DNA of 38,516 nucleotides from an uncultured Lachnospiraceae bacterium (GCA_910587765.1 CAJUNR010000039.1:1-38516); one strand, 5' to 3'; positions 23,951 through 32,933 are shown, counted from the first letter of the stretch. Notes: a model not told the origin generated them from the sequence alone. Translations and numbers: made by a program.

Positions 23951-25675
23951 ATGGGTTACAGAGAGAATTATGAAAAGTGGTGCACTGATCCGATTTTTGA
24001 CGAGGCGACCAAAGCGGAGCTTCGGGAAATCGCCGGTGAGGAAAAAGAGATCGAAGACCGGTTCTACAGGGAACTGTCCTTCGGGACCGGAGGGCTTCGG
24101 GGCGTGATCGGAGCCGGGACGAACCGGATGAATGTGTATACGGTGACGAAGGCGACTCAGGGACTGGCGAATTATATCCGCAGGCAGGGCGGCGAGGAAA
24201 AGGGTGTGGCGATTGCCTTCGACTCCCGGAACATGTCCGTGGAATTTTCCGAGAAGGCGGCGCTCTGCCTGAACGCCAACGGGATCCGTACGTACCGCTT
24301 CGAGACGCTGCGTCCGACGCCGGAGCTTTCCTTTGCGCTGCGCGAGCTCGGCTGCATCGCCGGCATCGTCATCACGGCCAGCCATAATCCGCCGGAATAT
24401 AACGGCTACAAAGTATACTGGGAGGACGGCGCGCAGATCACGGCGCCCAGAGATAAGGAGATCATCGCGGAGGTCAACGCGGTGACCGATTTTGCGTCCA
24501 TCCGGATGATGGAGCGGACAGAGGCGGAGGAAAAGGGACTGTTCCGGGTGATCGGACAGGAGATCGACGACCGGTATATGGAAGAGCTGAAGAAACTGGT
24601 GCTCCGTCCGGAGTCTATCCGGAAGATGGCGGACCGTCTGAAAATCGTCTATACGCCGCTGCACGGGACCGGAAACCTTCCGGTGCGCAGAGTGCTCGGG
24701 GAGCTTGGCTTTGCCGACGTGCAGGTCGTGCCGGAACAGGAACTGCCGGACGGCAGTTTCTCCACCGTATCCTATCCGAATCCGGAGGATCCGAAAGCGT
24801 TCGCGCTGGCGCTTGCACTGGCCGGGAAAACCGGCGCGGATCTGGTGCTGGCGACTGATCCGGATGCGGACCGGCTGGGCGTCTATGCAAAAGATACAAA
24901 AACCGGAGCGTACATTCCCTTTACCGGCAATATGTCCGGGCTTCTGATCGCGGAATATGAGCTGAGCACGCGCAGAGAGCTGGGAAGGCTGCCGAAGAAC
25001 GGCGCGCTGGTCAAAACCATCGTCTCTTCGGACATGGCGGACGGGATCGCCGGGGAGTACGGGGTGGAAGTGATCGAGGTGCTCACCGGCTTTAAATACA
25101 TCGGCGAGCAGATCAAATTTTTCGAACAGACCGGATCGCACGAATATCTGTTCGGCTATGAGGAGAGCTACGGCTGTCTGGTGGGGACCCACGCAAGGGA
25201 CAAGGACGCGGTCGCGGCGGTGATGGCGCTGTGCGAAGCGGCGGCTTATTATAAGGAAAAAGGCCTGACGCTGTGGGACCAGATGCTGAATATTTATGAG
25301 AAATACGGATATTACAAAGAGGATCTGGTGTCCGTCACCATGAAAGGGGCGGACGGCGCCAAGCGGATTCAGAACATTCTGGCGGATATGAGGAAAGCGC
25401 CTCCGCGGAAGATCGGGGCGTATGAGGTGATCGCGCTTAGGGATTATGAGGCGGATACGCGTCTGGAGCTGGCGACCGGGAAGGTGACGCTGACAGGGCT
25501 CCCGAAATCCAATGTGCTCTATTACGAGCTGGAGGGCGGCGCCTGGTGCTGCGTGCGGCCGTCCGGAACGGAACCCAAGGTGAAGTTTTACATGGGCGTG
25601 AGAGAGGGAAGCCTGGATGCGGCCGGGAAGGCGCTCGAAGGGCTGAAAAAAGCGATGACGGAGATCGTAAAATAA
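23951..25675 (+). CDS. Phosphomannomutase/phosphoglucomutase
   Basis: A 574-residue alpha-D-phosphohexomutase. The phosphoserine loop is TASHNPPEYNGY (Ser144), the Mg2+ loop DPDADRLG (303-309), the sugar-binding loop GYEESYG, and the C-terminal phosphate-binding loop RPSGTEPKVKFY. It converts mannose 1-phosphate (and likely glucose 1-phosphate) to the 6-phosphate. In this operon it links both GH130 enzymes, which make mannose 1-phosphate, to ManA; run backwards it could supply GDP-mannose synthesis. GGAGGAG precedes the ATG. It is the last gene of the mannan cluster; a 129-base gap follows. Confidence 0.92.
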   Translation: MGYRENYEKWCTDPIFDEATKAELREIAGEEKEIEDRFYRELSFGTGGLRGVIGAGTNRMNVYTVTKATQGLANYIRRQGGEEKGVAIAFDSRNMSVEFSEKAALCLNANGIRTYRFETLRPTPELSFALRELGCIAGIVITASHNPPEYNGYKVYWEDGAQITAPRDKEIIAEVNAVTDFASIRMMERTEAEEKGLFRVIGQEIDDRYMEELKKLVLRPESIRKMADRLKIVYTPLHGTGNLPVRRVLGELGFADVQVVPEQELPDGSFSTVSYPNPEDPKAFALALALAGKTGADLVLATDPDADRLGVYAKDTKTGAYIPFTGNMSGLLIAEYELSTRRELGRLPKNGALVKTIVSSDMADGIAGEYGVEVIEVLTGFKYIGEQIKFFEQTGSHEYLFGYEESYGCLVGTHARDKDAVAAVMALCEAAAYYKEKGLTLWDQMLNIYEKYGYYKEDLVSVTMKGADGAKRIQNILADMRKAPPRKIGAYEVIALRDYEADTRLELATGKVTLTGLPKSNVLYYELEGGAWCCVRPSGTEPKVKFYMGVREGSLDAAGKALEGLKKAMTEIVK

Positions 25676-25712
25676 AAGTCAATATTGTGCTAGGTATTTC
25701 CAAGATACTCTC

Positions 25713-25741
25713 TTAAAATCCGCGGCTGCTTTTATTAAAAT
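25713..25741 (+). promoter_or_regulatory. Weak candidate promoter for the GDP-fucose cluster
   Basis: TTAAAA (25713-25718) and TAAAAT (25736-25741) are 17 bases apart in the 129-base gap before gmd. The -35 is poor, so the cluster may also be read from the mannan operon, as no terminator is seen in the gap. Confidence 0.25.
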
Positions 25742-25804
25742 GGCAGGAAATGAGAACAATAAGCAGTGAGATTCTGCAGATTTAAGAAAGTTGAGGAAGG
25801 AAAT

Positions 25805-26866
25805 ATGGCAAAAAAAGCGCTGATCACCGGGATTACGGGACAGGACGGCTCTTATCTGGCGGAGCTGCTTTTGGAGAAAGGATACGAAGTGCACGGGATT
25901 ACCCGACGGGCTTCGATCTCCAATACGGCCAGAATCGATCATCTGCTGGCGGCGCAGGCGGTCGTTCTGCATGACGGGGATCTGACGGATTCTTCGTCGC
26001 TGATACGGATTATCGGTCTGGTGCAGCCGGACGAGATCTACAATCTGGCGGCGCAGTCCCATGTGCAGGTTTCTTTTGACGTGCCGGAATATTCCGGAGA
26101 TGTGGATGCGATCGGCGTCCTGCGGATTCTGGAAGCGGTGCGCATCCTGGGGCTTACGAAGAAGACGAAGATCTATCAGGCTTCCACCTCTGAGCTGTAC
26201 GGCAAGGTGGAGGAAGTTCCGCAGAAGGAGACGACGCCGTTTCATCCCTACAGCCCTTATGCGGTGGCAAAGCAGTACGGCTTCTGGATTACGAAGGAAT
26301 ACCGGGAGGCATACGGGATGTTCGCGGTCAACGGGATTCTGTTCAATCACGAATCGGAGCGCCGCGGAGAGAACTTTGTGACGAGGAAGATCACGCTGGC
26401 GGCGGGCCGGATCGCGGAAGGACTGCAGGATCATCTGGAGCTGGGCAATATGGATTCGCTGCGGGACTGGGGTTACGCGAAGGACTATGTGGAGTGCATG
26501 TGGCTGATTCTGCAGCAGGAGAAACCGGAAGATTTTGTGATCGCGACCGGAGAGCAGCATACGGTGCGTGATTTTACGGAGAAAGCGTTCGCGGCAAACG
26601 GCATCGAACTTCGGTGGGAAGGCAGCGGGCTCGAGGAAAAAGGCTATGACGCCAGAAGCGGGAAGATGCTGGTATGCGTGAATCCGGAGTGGTTCCGCCC
26701 GACGGATGTGGACAACCTGTGGGGAGACCCGACAAAGGCAAAGACGGTCCTTGGCTGGAATCCGCAGAAGACCAGCTATGAAGAGCTCGTGCGCATCATG
26801 GCGGAGCATGACCGGGAACTGGCGAAGAAAGAAGCAGCCGTAAGAGCGGCGCAGCAGGGGGTGTGA
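25805..26866 (+). CDS. gmd: GDP-mannose 4,6-dehydratase
   Basis: A 353-residue short-chain dehydrogenase-type enzyme. The NADP-binding motif GITGQDGSYLAELLLEKGY is at the N-terminus (residues 9-27), the catalytic STSELYGK follows the middle, and the Tyr-Lys pair is in YAVAK (Tyr152, Lys156). It converts GDP-mannose to GDP-4-keto-6-deoxymannose, the first step to GDP-L-fucose. I use the ATG at 25805 after AGGAAGGAA rather than the upstream in-frame ATG at 25766, since the fold starts at residue 4. The fcl gene begins four bases after its stop. Confidence 0.96.
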   Translation: MAKKALITGITGQDGSYLAELLLEKGYEVHGITRRASISNTARIDHLLAAQAVVLHDGDLTDSSSLIRIIGLVQPDEIYNLAAQSHVQVSFDVPEYSGDVDAIGVLRILEAVRILGLTKKTKIYQASTSELYGKVEEVPQKETTPFHPYSPYAVAKQYGFWITKEYREAYGMFAVNGILFNHESERRGENFVTRKITLAAGRIAEGLQDHLELGNMDSLRDWGYAKDYVECMWLILQQEKPEDFVIATGEQHTVRDFTEKAFAANGIELRWEGSGLEEKGYDARSGKMLVCVNPEWFRPTDVDNLWGDPTKAKTVLGWNPQKTSYEELVRIMAEHDRELAKKEAAVRAAQQGV

Positions 26867-26870
26867 GCGG

Positions 26871-27815
26871 ATGATGGAAAAAGACGCGAAGATCTATGTG
26901 GCCGGCCACAGAGGCATGGTTGGTTCGGCAATTGTGAGGGAACTGGAGCGGCAGGGATACACGAATCTTATCACCCGCACGCACCGGGAACTGAACCTCT
27001 GCCGTCAGGAGCAGGTGGAGGCTTTTTTTGAGCAGGAGAAGCCGGAGTACGTATTTCTGGCGGCTGCGAAGGTGGGCGGCATCGTTGCCAACGAGAGCGC
27101 GCTGGCGGATTTCATGTATGACAATATGATTCTGGAGATGAACGTGATTCACTCCGCCTGGCAGAACGGCTGCAGGAAGCTGGAGTTTCTCGGTTCTTCC
27201 TGCATCTATCCGCGGATGGCGCCCCAGCCGATGAAAGAGAGCTGCCTGCTGACTTCGGAGCTGGAGAAGACGAACGAGGCTTACGCGCTGGCGAAGATTT
27301 CCGGGCTCAAATACTGTGAATTTCTGAACCGTCAGTACGGCACGGATTACATCTCGGTGATGCCCACCAATCTGTACGGTCCGAATGATAATTACCATCC
27401 GACGCACAGCCATGTGCTGCCGGCTCTGATCCGCCGCTTCCATGAGGCGAAAGAACAGAATCTGCCCTATGTGACCTGCTGGGGAGACGGCAGTCCTCTG
27501 CGGGAGTTTCTGTATGTGGACGATCTGGCCAATCTGTGCGTATTTTTGATGAACAATTACAGCGGCAACGAGACGGTGAACGCGGGAACGGGCAAAGAGC
27601 TGACCATCAAGGCGCTGACGGAACTGGTGGCGGAGGTGATCGGATACCGGGGAGAGATCCGCTGGGATCCGTCGAAACCGAACGGAACTCCGAGGAAGCT
27701 TCTGGACGTGTCCAAGAGCGCGGCGCTTGGCTGGACGTATCGGACGGAACTGCGGGACGGCATCCGGCTTTCCTATGAAGATTTCCTGAAGAATCCCATG
27801 AGAGCGGAGAGGTGA
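26871..27815 (+). CDS. fcl: GDP-L-fucose synthase
   Basis: A 314-residue bifunctional epimerase/reductase. VAGHRGMVGSAIVRELE is the nucleotide-binding N-terminus, LGSSCIYPRMAPQP and the Tyr-Lys pair in YALAK (Tyr138, Lys142) are the active site, and TNLYGPNDNYHP is family-specific. It finishes GDP-L-fucose from the product of Gmd. Two adjacent ATGs (26871, 26874) could serve as start. It sits between gmd and the guanylyltransferase with four-base gaps on both sides, so the three are one operon. Confidence 0.96.
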   Translation: MMEKDAKIYVAGHRGMVGSAIVRELERQGYTNLITRTHRELNLCRQEQVEAFFEQEKPEYVFLAAAKVGGIVANESALADFMYDNMILEMNVIHSAWQNGCRKLEFLGSSCIYPRMAPQPMKESCLLTSELEKTNEAYALAKISGLKYCEFLNRQYGTDYISVMPTNLYGPNDNYHPTHSHVLPALIRRFHEAKEQNLPYVTCWGDGSPLREFLYVDDLANLCVFLMNNYSGNETVNAGTGKELTIKALTELVAEVIGYRGEIRWDPSKPNGTPRKLLDVSKSAALGWTYRTELRDGIRLSYEDFLKNPMRAER

Positions 27816-27819
27816 GAGC

Positions 27820-29136
27820 GTGAATATTGTACTTTTATCCGGCGGTTCCGGAAAGCGCCTCTGGCCGCTGTCCAATGATATCCGTTCCAAGCAGTTTATC
27901 AAGATTTTCAAGACCCCGGAGGGGAATTATGAATCGATGGTCCAGCGGGTGTACGCTCAGATCCGCAAGGTGGATCCGCAGGCGATGGTGACGATTGCCA
28001 CGTCGAAGACCCAGGTATCCGCGATTCACAATCAGCTTGGAGAACATGTGGGGATCTCCATCGAACCGTGCAGACGGGATACGTTTCCGGCGATTGCGCT
28101 GGCGACGGCGTATCTTCACGACGTACAGGGGATTTCGGAGGAAGAGTCGGTGGTGGTCTGTCCGGTGGATCCTTATGTAAACGAAGATTATTTTGCGGCT
28201 CTGAAAGAGTTGGGAAGGCTTGCGCAGAGCGGGGAAGCCAATCTGGTGCTCATGGGCATCGAACCGACGTATCCCAGCGAAAAATACGGCTATATTATTC
28301 CCACGGGCAAAGAGACGGTCAGCGCGGTGTCCACGTTTAAGGAAAAGCCGGACGCGGAGACGGCGAGGGCCTACATTGAGAAAGGCGCTCTGTGGAACGG
28401 CGGCGTATTTGCCTATAAACTGAAATATGTACTGGACAAAGCGCATGAACTTCTGGATTTTGCCGACTATCAGGATTTATTCGGGAAATACGACACTCTG
28501 GAAAAAATCAGCTTCGATTATGCCGTAGTCGAGAAGGAAGCGAACATTCAGGTGATGCGTTTTGCCGGTGAATGGAAGGATCTGGGCACCTGGAACACCC
28601 TGACGGAAGCGATGGAAGAGGTATCCATCGGGGAAGCGATTTTAAATGACCGGTGTGAAAATGTCCATGTGATCAACGAACTGGACATGCCGGTTCTCTG
28701 CATGGGCCTGAAAGACGTGGTGGTTTCCGCCAGTCCGGAAGGCATTCTGGTGTCCGACAAAGAACAGTCCAGCTATATCAAGCCTTATGTGGACCGGATC
28801 GATCAGCAGGTGATGTTTGCGGAAAAATCCTGGGGCAGTTTCCGGGTACTGGACGTGGAAGACGGGAGTATGACCATCAAAGTGACGCTGAACGCCGGGC
28901 ACCGGATGAACTACCACAGCCATGAGAGAAGAGACGAGGTGTGGACCGTGATTTCCGGAAAAGGCCGCAGCATCGTCGACGGTATGGAGCAGCCGGTGCA
29001 GGCCGGGGACGTGGTGACCATGCAGGCGGGATGCCGGCATACGCTGATCGCGGATACGGAGCTGAAGGTGATCGAAGTGCAGCTTGGCAGGGAGATCAGT
29101 GTCCATGACAAGAAAAAATATGAACTGGAGCAGTGA
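27820..29136 (+). CDS. manC: Mannose-1-phosphate guanylyltransferase with C-terminal cupin domain
   Basis: A 438-residue protein. The nucleotidyltransferase part carries LLSGGSGKRLWPLSN and the sugar-binding EKPDAETARAYI region; the last 110 residues are a cupin with MNYHSHERRDEVWTVISGKG. It joins GTP and mannose 1-phosphate to GDP-mannose. Bifunctional relatives add phosphomannose isomerase activity in this cupin; here the last domain is shorter and a separate ManA copy follows, so that activity is uncertain. The start is a GTG four bases after the fcl stop. Its end overlaps the next gene by 32 bases. Mannose 1-phosphate can come directly from the GH130 phosphorylases upstream. Confidence 0.9.
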   Translation: MNIVLLSGGSGKRLWPLSNDIRSKQFIKIFKTPEGNYESMVQRVYAQIRKVDPQAMVTIATSKTQVSAIHNQLGEHVGISIEPCRRDTFPAIALATAYLHDVQGISEEESVVVCPVDPYVNEDYFAALKELGRLAQSGEANLVLMGIEPTYPSEKYGYIIPTGKETVSAVSTFKEKPDAETARAYIEKGALWNGGVFAYKLKYVLDKAHELLDFADYQDLFGKYDTLEKISFDYAVVEKEANIQVMRFAGEWKDLGTWNTLTEAMEEVSIGEAILNDRCENVHVINELDMPVLCMGLKDVVVSASPEGILVSDKEQSSYIKPYVDRIDQQVMFAEKSWGSFRVLDVEDGSMTIKVTLNAGHRMNYHSHERRDEVWTVISGKGRSIVDGMEQPVQAGDVVTMQAGCRHTLIADTELKVIEVQLGREISVHDKKKYELEQ

Positions 29137-30124
29137 CGGCGCGGGAGCCCGGCCGTTTCTTCTAAAGCCCGCGGGAAAAGATTATCTGTGGGGCGGGAGC
29201 CGCCTGCGGGACGATTTTTCCAAGGAACTGGACCTGACGCCGCTGGCGGAGACGTGGGAGTGTTCGACCCATCCGGACGGGCCGAGTCTGGTGGCCGGCG
29301 GAGAGCACGCGGGAAAACGGCTGTCGGAGGTGCTGAAGGAACATCCGGAGTATGCGGGGACGCATCCGAAGACGGACGGCGGGCTTCCGATCCTGATCAA
29401 ATTCATTGACGCGAGGAAGGATTTGTCCGTGCAGGTGCATCCGGACGACGAGTACGCCGCCGTGCACGAGCACGGCTCGCTCGGCAAGACGGAGATGTGG
29501 TATGTGCTGGACGCGGCGAAGGATGCGCATCTGGTCTACGGTTTTTATCAGGATATCAGCCGGGAGAAGCTGGAGAGAAGTCTGCGGGAAGGAACGGTGG
29601 AGCGGTATCTCCAGAAGGTGAAGGTGCACAAAGACGATCTGTTCTACATCGAGCCGGGAACGGTTCATGCCATCGGGGCGGGCGTTTTGATTGCGGAGAT
29701 TCAGGAAAGTTCCAATCTGACCTACCGGATGTATGATTACGGCCGTCTGGATAAGAACGGCCGCCCGAGAGAGCTCCACGTTTCGAGGGCGCTGGACGTT
29801 GCGAACCTGCGGGGCAGCCGAACGCCCAGACAGCCCATGCGCGTGCTGAAGTACCGCAAGGGCTGTGCGACGGAGCTTCTGTGCCGCTGTAAATATTTTC
29901 AGGTGGAGCGCCAGCTCATCAACACGGAGCGCTGCCGGGAGATGGCGGACTTCCGGACGGATAGCAATTCGTTTCAGGTGCTTTTGTGCATCGGCGGATG
30001 CGGGACGCTGTTCGGCGGCGGGGAGATGCTTCACTTCTTCAAAGGGGACTGCATCTTTGTGCCGGCGGATTCCGCGGCGCTCAAGCTTCACGGGAGAGCG
30101 CAGTTTCTGAAGGTGCGTTGTTAG
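29105..30124 (+). CDS. manA: Second mannose-6-phosphate isomerase, biosynthetic copy
   Basis: A 339-residue class I isomerase, clearly related to the copy at 21663. It keeps KDYLWGGSRLRDDF, VQVHPDDEYA, KTEMWYVLDA and EPGTVHAIGAG, so the zinc site appears intact. The C-terminal third differs strongly, with several Cys residues (around KGCATELLCRCKY). In the GDP-fucose cluster it would draw fructose 6-phosphate into mannose 6-phosphate when no mannan is available. I place the start at the ATG at 29105, with GGGAG about 10 bases upstream inside manC; the ATG at 29120 is an alternative. A terminator follows its stop. Confidence 0.88.
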   Translation: MTRKNMNWSSDGAGARPFLLKPAGKDYLWGGSRLRDDFSKELDLTPLAETWECSTHPDGPSLVAGGEHAGKRLSEVLKEHPEYAGTHPKTDGGLPILIKFIDARKDLSVQVHPDDEYAAVHEHGSLGKTEMWYVLDAAKDAHLVYGFYQDISREKLERSLREGTVERYLQKVKVHKDDLFYIEPGTVHAIGAGVLIAEIQESSNLTYRMYDYGRLDKNGRPRELHVSRALDVANLRGSRTPRQPMRVLKYRKGCATELLCRCKYFQVERQLINTERCREMADFRTDSNSFQVLLCIGGCGTLFGGGEMLHFFKGDCIFVPADSAALKLHGRAQFLKVRC

Positions 30125-30133
30125 CGGAAACAG

Positions 30134-30162
30134 GATCGGGCAGGGAAGGCCGGTCCTTTTTT
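30134..30162 (+). terminator. Terminator of the GDP-fucose cluster
   Basis: GATCGGGC (30134-30141) pairs imperfectly with GCCGGTC (30149-30155) and is followed by C and six Ts (30157-30162). It lies ten bases after the stop of the second manA. Confidence 0.6.
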
Positions 30163-30188
30163 CAGTGGAAGAGAAAGGGGGAGCCGGA

Positions 30189-30851
30189 ATGAACAGACGC
30201 TGGATCTTGGGAATTGGCCTGCTGATCGTACTGTATGTACTGTTCAACGCAGGGCAGATCGTCTCTTACGGGGACAGGGATGAGCTGCGCGAAGCGGACG
30301 CGGCGATTGTGCTGGGGGCGGGCGTGACGGGGACAGAGCCTTCGCCCGTCTTCCGGGAACGGATCCGCCATGGAATCTGGCTGTACGAAAACGGTTATGT
30401 CAAAGCGCTGATTATGACGGGCGGATACGGGGACGGCGCGGTCTGCTCGGAGTCCCGCGCGGCCAGAGAATACGCCGTCCTGCAGGGGGTTCCCGAAGAA
30501 GATATTTATATCGAGGAGCAGTCGCGTATTACGCAGGAGAATATGTATTATGCCCGAAAGCTGATGGAGGAACACGGCTTTAAGGACGCGCTGATCGTCA
30601 GCGATCCGCTTCATATGAAGCGCGCCATGAGGATGGCTGCGGATTACGGGATTACAGCGTACAGCTCACCGACGCCTACGACCCGTTTTGTCAGTCTGCG
30701 TTCAAAGCTGCCTTTTCTGGCAAGGGAAGTTTTCTTTTATATCGGTTATAAAATGTTGTATGATCACAGGTGGTATTCTTTTGGCGCCGTTTTTCCATTT
30801 TCTTCCTCCGCCGCACTTTACACCGACAATCCTTTGCCGTATAATAGATAA
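30189..30851 (+). CDS. YdcF/SanA-like DUF218 envelope protein
   Basis: A 220-residue protein with one N-terminal membrane anchor (about residues 4-22) and a DUF218 domain. The family motifs AAIVLGAGV, GYVKALIMTGGYGDG, SRITQENMYYAR and VSDPLHMKRA are all visible. Members such as ElyC and SanA act in cell-envelope polymer metabolism or permeability; the reaction is unknown. The ATG at 30189 follows GGGGGAG. The ferritin promoter lies inside the last codons of this gene. Confidence 0.85.
   Translation: MNRRWILGIGLLIVLYVLFNAGQIVSYGDRDELREADAAIVLGAGVTGTEPSPVFRERIRHGIWLYENGYVKALIMTGGYGDGAVCSESRAAREYAVLQGVPEEDIYIEEQSRITQENMYYARKLMEEHGFKDALIVSDPLHMKRAMRMAADYGITAYSSPTPTTRFVSLRSKLPFLAREVFFYIGYKMLYDHRWYSFGAVFPFSSSAALYTDNPLPYNR
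30817..30845 (+). promoter_or_regulatory. Ferritin promoter inside the end of the YdcF-like gene
   Basis: TTTACA (30817-30822) and a perfect TATAAT (30840-30845) are 17 bases apart. The start would fall just after the YdcF-like stop, giving a leader of about 30 bases with AGAGGAGG. No clear Fur or PerR box was recognised around it. Confidence 0.75.
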
Positions 30852-30880
30852 GAATTTGCGACAAGAGGAGGACATAAGAT

Positions 30881-31393
30881 ATGTTGGATACGAAAGTAAC
30901 AGAGCTTTTAAATCAGCAGGTCAATAAGGAATTTTATTCCGCGTACCTGTATCTGGATTTTTCCAATTTCTGCTATGAGGAGGGACTGGACGGATTCGGG
31001 AACTGGTACAGGGTACAGGCGCAGGAGGAGCGGGATCACGCGATGCTCTTTGTGCAGTATCTGCTGAACAATGGGGAAAAGGTGGCTCTGGAGACGATTG
31101 AAAAACCGGCCGTTGTTCCGGAGAATGCGAAGATGGTGCTGGCGGAGGGGCTCAAGCATGAGCGTTATGTGACCGGCCTGATTCACAACATCTACGATGC
31201 GGCGCATTCCGTGAAGGATTTCCGCACCATGCAGTTTCTGGACTGGTTTGTAAAGGAACAGGGAGAAGAAGAGACGAACGCGGAAGGTCTGGTGAAGAAA
31301 TACGAACTCTTCGGCGACGACCCCAAGAGCCTGTATATGCTGGACAACGAACTGGGAGCGAGAGTCTACTCGGCGCCGTCTCTGGTGCTGTAA
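30881..31393 (+). CDS. Non-haem ferritin (FtnA type)
   Basis: A 170-residue four-helix-bundle iron storage protein. The ferroxidase ligands sit at the canonical numbers: Glu17, Glu50, His53, Glu94, Gln127 and Glu130. It oxidises Fe(II) with oxygen or peroxide and stores it as mineral in a 24-subunit shell. The gene has its own strong promoter and AGAGGAGG upstream of the ATG, so it is a single-gene unit; a very long hairpin follows at 31448-31522. Confidence 0.95.
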   Translation: MLDTKVTELLNQQVNKEFYSAYLYLDFSNFCYEEGLDGFGNWYRVQAQEERDHAMLFVQYLLNNGEKVALETIEKPAVVPENAKMVLAEGLKHERYVTGLIHNIYDAAHSVKDFRTMQFLDWFVKEQGEEETNAEGLVKKYELFGDDPKSLYMLDNELGARVYSAPSLVL

Positions 31394-31447
31394 CATCCGT
31401 TCCGCAGTTCCCGGACACGGTTTCGCATTTGAAGAAAAAGCATTCCG

Positions 31448-31522
31448 CTCAGGCGGCAGACGACAGACGGTCCGGCAGGAGAGATTCCCTGCCGGACCGT
31501 CTGTTGTCTGCCGCGTCCTGAG
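31448..31522. terminator. Very long hairpin between ferritin and AGCS symporter genes
   Basis: The 26 bases at 31454-31479 match the reverse complement of 31488-31513 at 25 positions, with an 8-base loop AGAGATTC. An outer CTCAGG (31448-31453) also pairs with CCTGAG (31517-31522) across a 3-base bulge. The single mismatch is a G-U pair in the plus-strand RNA but a C-A clash in the minus-strand RNA, which favours function in the ferritin transcript. There is no T-run on the plus strand; on the minus strand a T-run (in GCTTTTT) follows a few bases later and could terminate the symporter transcript. Confidence 0.7.
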
Positions 31523-31550
31523 AAAGATTCCCGGAGGCGTTGTAAAACGG

Positions 31551-32933
31551 TTATTTCAGCGTCTGTTCGTATTCTTTCAGAGACTGCAGCGCCTGTCCCG
31601 ACAGGGGGATCAGCGCGATCATGTTGAAGATCGTCATCAGTCCGATGCCCACGTCCCCCAGATCCCATACGAAGGTGTAGGCGGCAAGCCCGCCGATAAA
31701 GAGCATCACCAGGGCAAGAATCTTGTAGAGCGTCTGAGACGTCCAGTTGTCCCCGAACAGGTACGCGACGTTGGGTCTGGCGTAGAAGAGGATGCCGATA
31801 AACGTGGAGAAGCTGAAAAGCCACAGGACTACGGCGATGAAAATGACGCCGAAGCTTCCCATATGATAATCCATGGCCTGCTGCAGAAGATCCATGCCCT
31901 CAAGCCCCTGAGTCATGGATTCCGGTGTCAGGAGCATGATCATGGCCGAGCAGCTGCAGATAACGATGGTGTCGATGAAGACGCCGAATGCCTGCAGAAG
32001 CCCTTCTTTGGCCGGATGGCTGACGTCGGCCGCCGCCGCAGCGCAGGGCGCGCTGCCGCTGCCGGCTTCGTTGGAAAACAGTCCCCGTTTGGCTCCGTTC
32101 ATGAGAACGGCGCCGAAACCGCCCGCTGCGGCCTGACGGATCCCGAAGGCCTCGGAAAAGATACGCGAGAAGACAGCGGGAACCTGTCCGATGTTCATAA
32201 AAATGATGATTACCGTCAGCAGGAAGTAAAAGCCGGCCATGATCGGGACGATTACGTCCAGAACTTTGACGGTCGCGTTTTTCCGCAGAACAATGACCGC
32301 CGCGATCAGCACCAGAACGGCGGTCGTATAGATGGGCGGAATGTGGAACGCGTTCTCAAAAGCGGACGATACGGAATTGCCGATGACCTGGCTGATGCCG
32401 CACCAGCAGATGAGGCCTGAGACGGCAAAGAGGACGGCGATGACGGACCGCTTGCGCGGCGCGTTGTCTTTCACAAAAAAATGATGAATATAATAGGCCG
32501 GACCGCCCCGGTATCCGCCGTAGAGCGGATCCTTTTCCTTATAGATCTGCGCCAGCGTGGCTTCCGCGAATGCCGTGGAAGAACCCAGAAGGGCGGTGAC
32601 CCACATCCAGAAAACTGCGCCTGCTCCTCCGACGGAGATGGCGGCGACAACGCCGACCAGATTGCCCATGCCAACACGGGTGGCGGTGGAGATGATCAGC
32701 GCCTGCAGACCGGAGATGGAATCTTTCTGTGTGGACACTTTCTTTTCCACGGCGATCTTCATCATGTCCGGGAAACGCCGGAAGAGCAGGAACCGGGTCC
32801 GGACGGTGAAATATACGCCGGACGGGATCAGAAGCAGGACCAGCAGAGAAAGTCCCAGCGAACTTCCTCCCGGAAGCGGAATCGTGATCAGGTCACCCCA
32901 CAGGATCCAGTATACAAATCGAAAAACAGCCAT
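31551..32933 (-). CDS. AGCS-family sodium:alanine/amino-acid symporter
   Basis: A 460-residue protein with about ten to eleven spans. TRVGMGNLVGVVAAISVGGA is the family signature, followed by FWMWVTALLGSSTAFAE and GGPAYYI; KRGLFSNEAGSGSAP is the conserved motif in the second half. It takes up small neutral amino acids (alanine or glycine) with Na+ or H+. I place the start at the ATG ending at 32933, with GGGGG about ten bases upstream and the family's usual N-terminus; an ATG six codons earlier (32951) is possible. It is divergent from the LysR gene and has a good promoter at 32976-33004. Confidence 0.92.
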   Translation of the reverse strand: MAVFRFVYWILWGDLITIPLPGGSSLGLSLLVLLLIPSGVYFTVRTRFLLFRRFPDMMKIAVEKKVSTQKDSISGLQALIISTATRVGMGNLVGVVAAISVGGAGAVFWMWVTALLGSSTAFAEATLAQIYKEKDPLYGGYRGGPAYYIHHFFVKDNAPRKRSVIAVLFAVSGLICWCGISQVIGNSVSSAFENAFHIPPIYTTAVLVLIAAVIVLRKNATVKVLDVIVPIMAGFYFLLTVIIIFMNIGQVPAVFSRIFSEAFGIRQAAAGGFGAVLMNGAKRGLFSNEAGSGSAPCAAAAADVSHPAKEGLLQAFGVFIDTIVICSCSAMIMLLTPESMTQGLEGMDLLQQAMDYHMGSFGVIFIAVVLWLFSFSTFIGILFYARPNVAYLFGDNWTSQTLYKILALVMLFIGGLAAYTFVWDLGDVGIGLMTIFNMIALIPLSGQALQSLKEYEQTLK

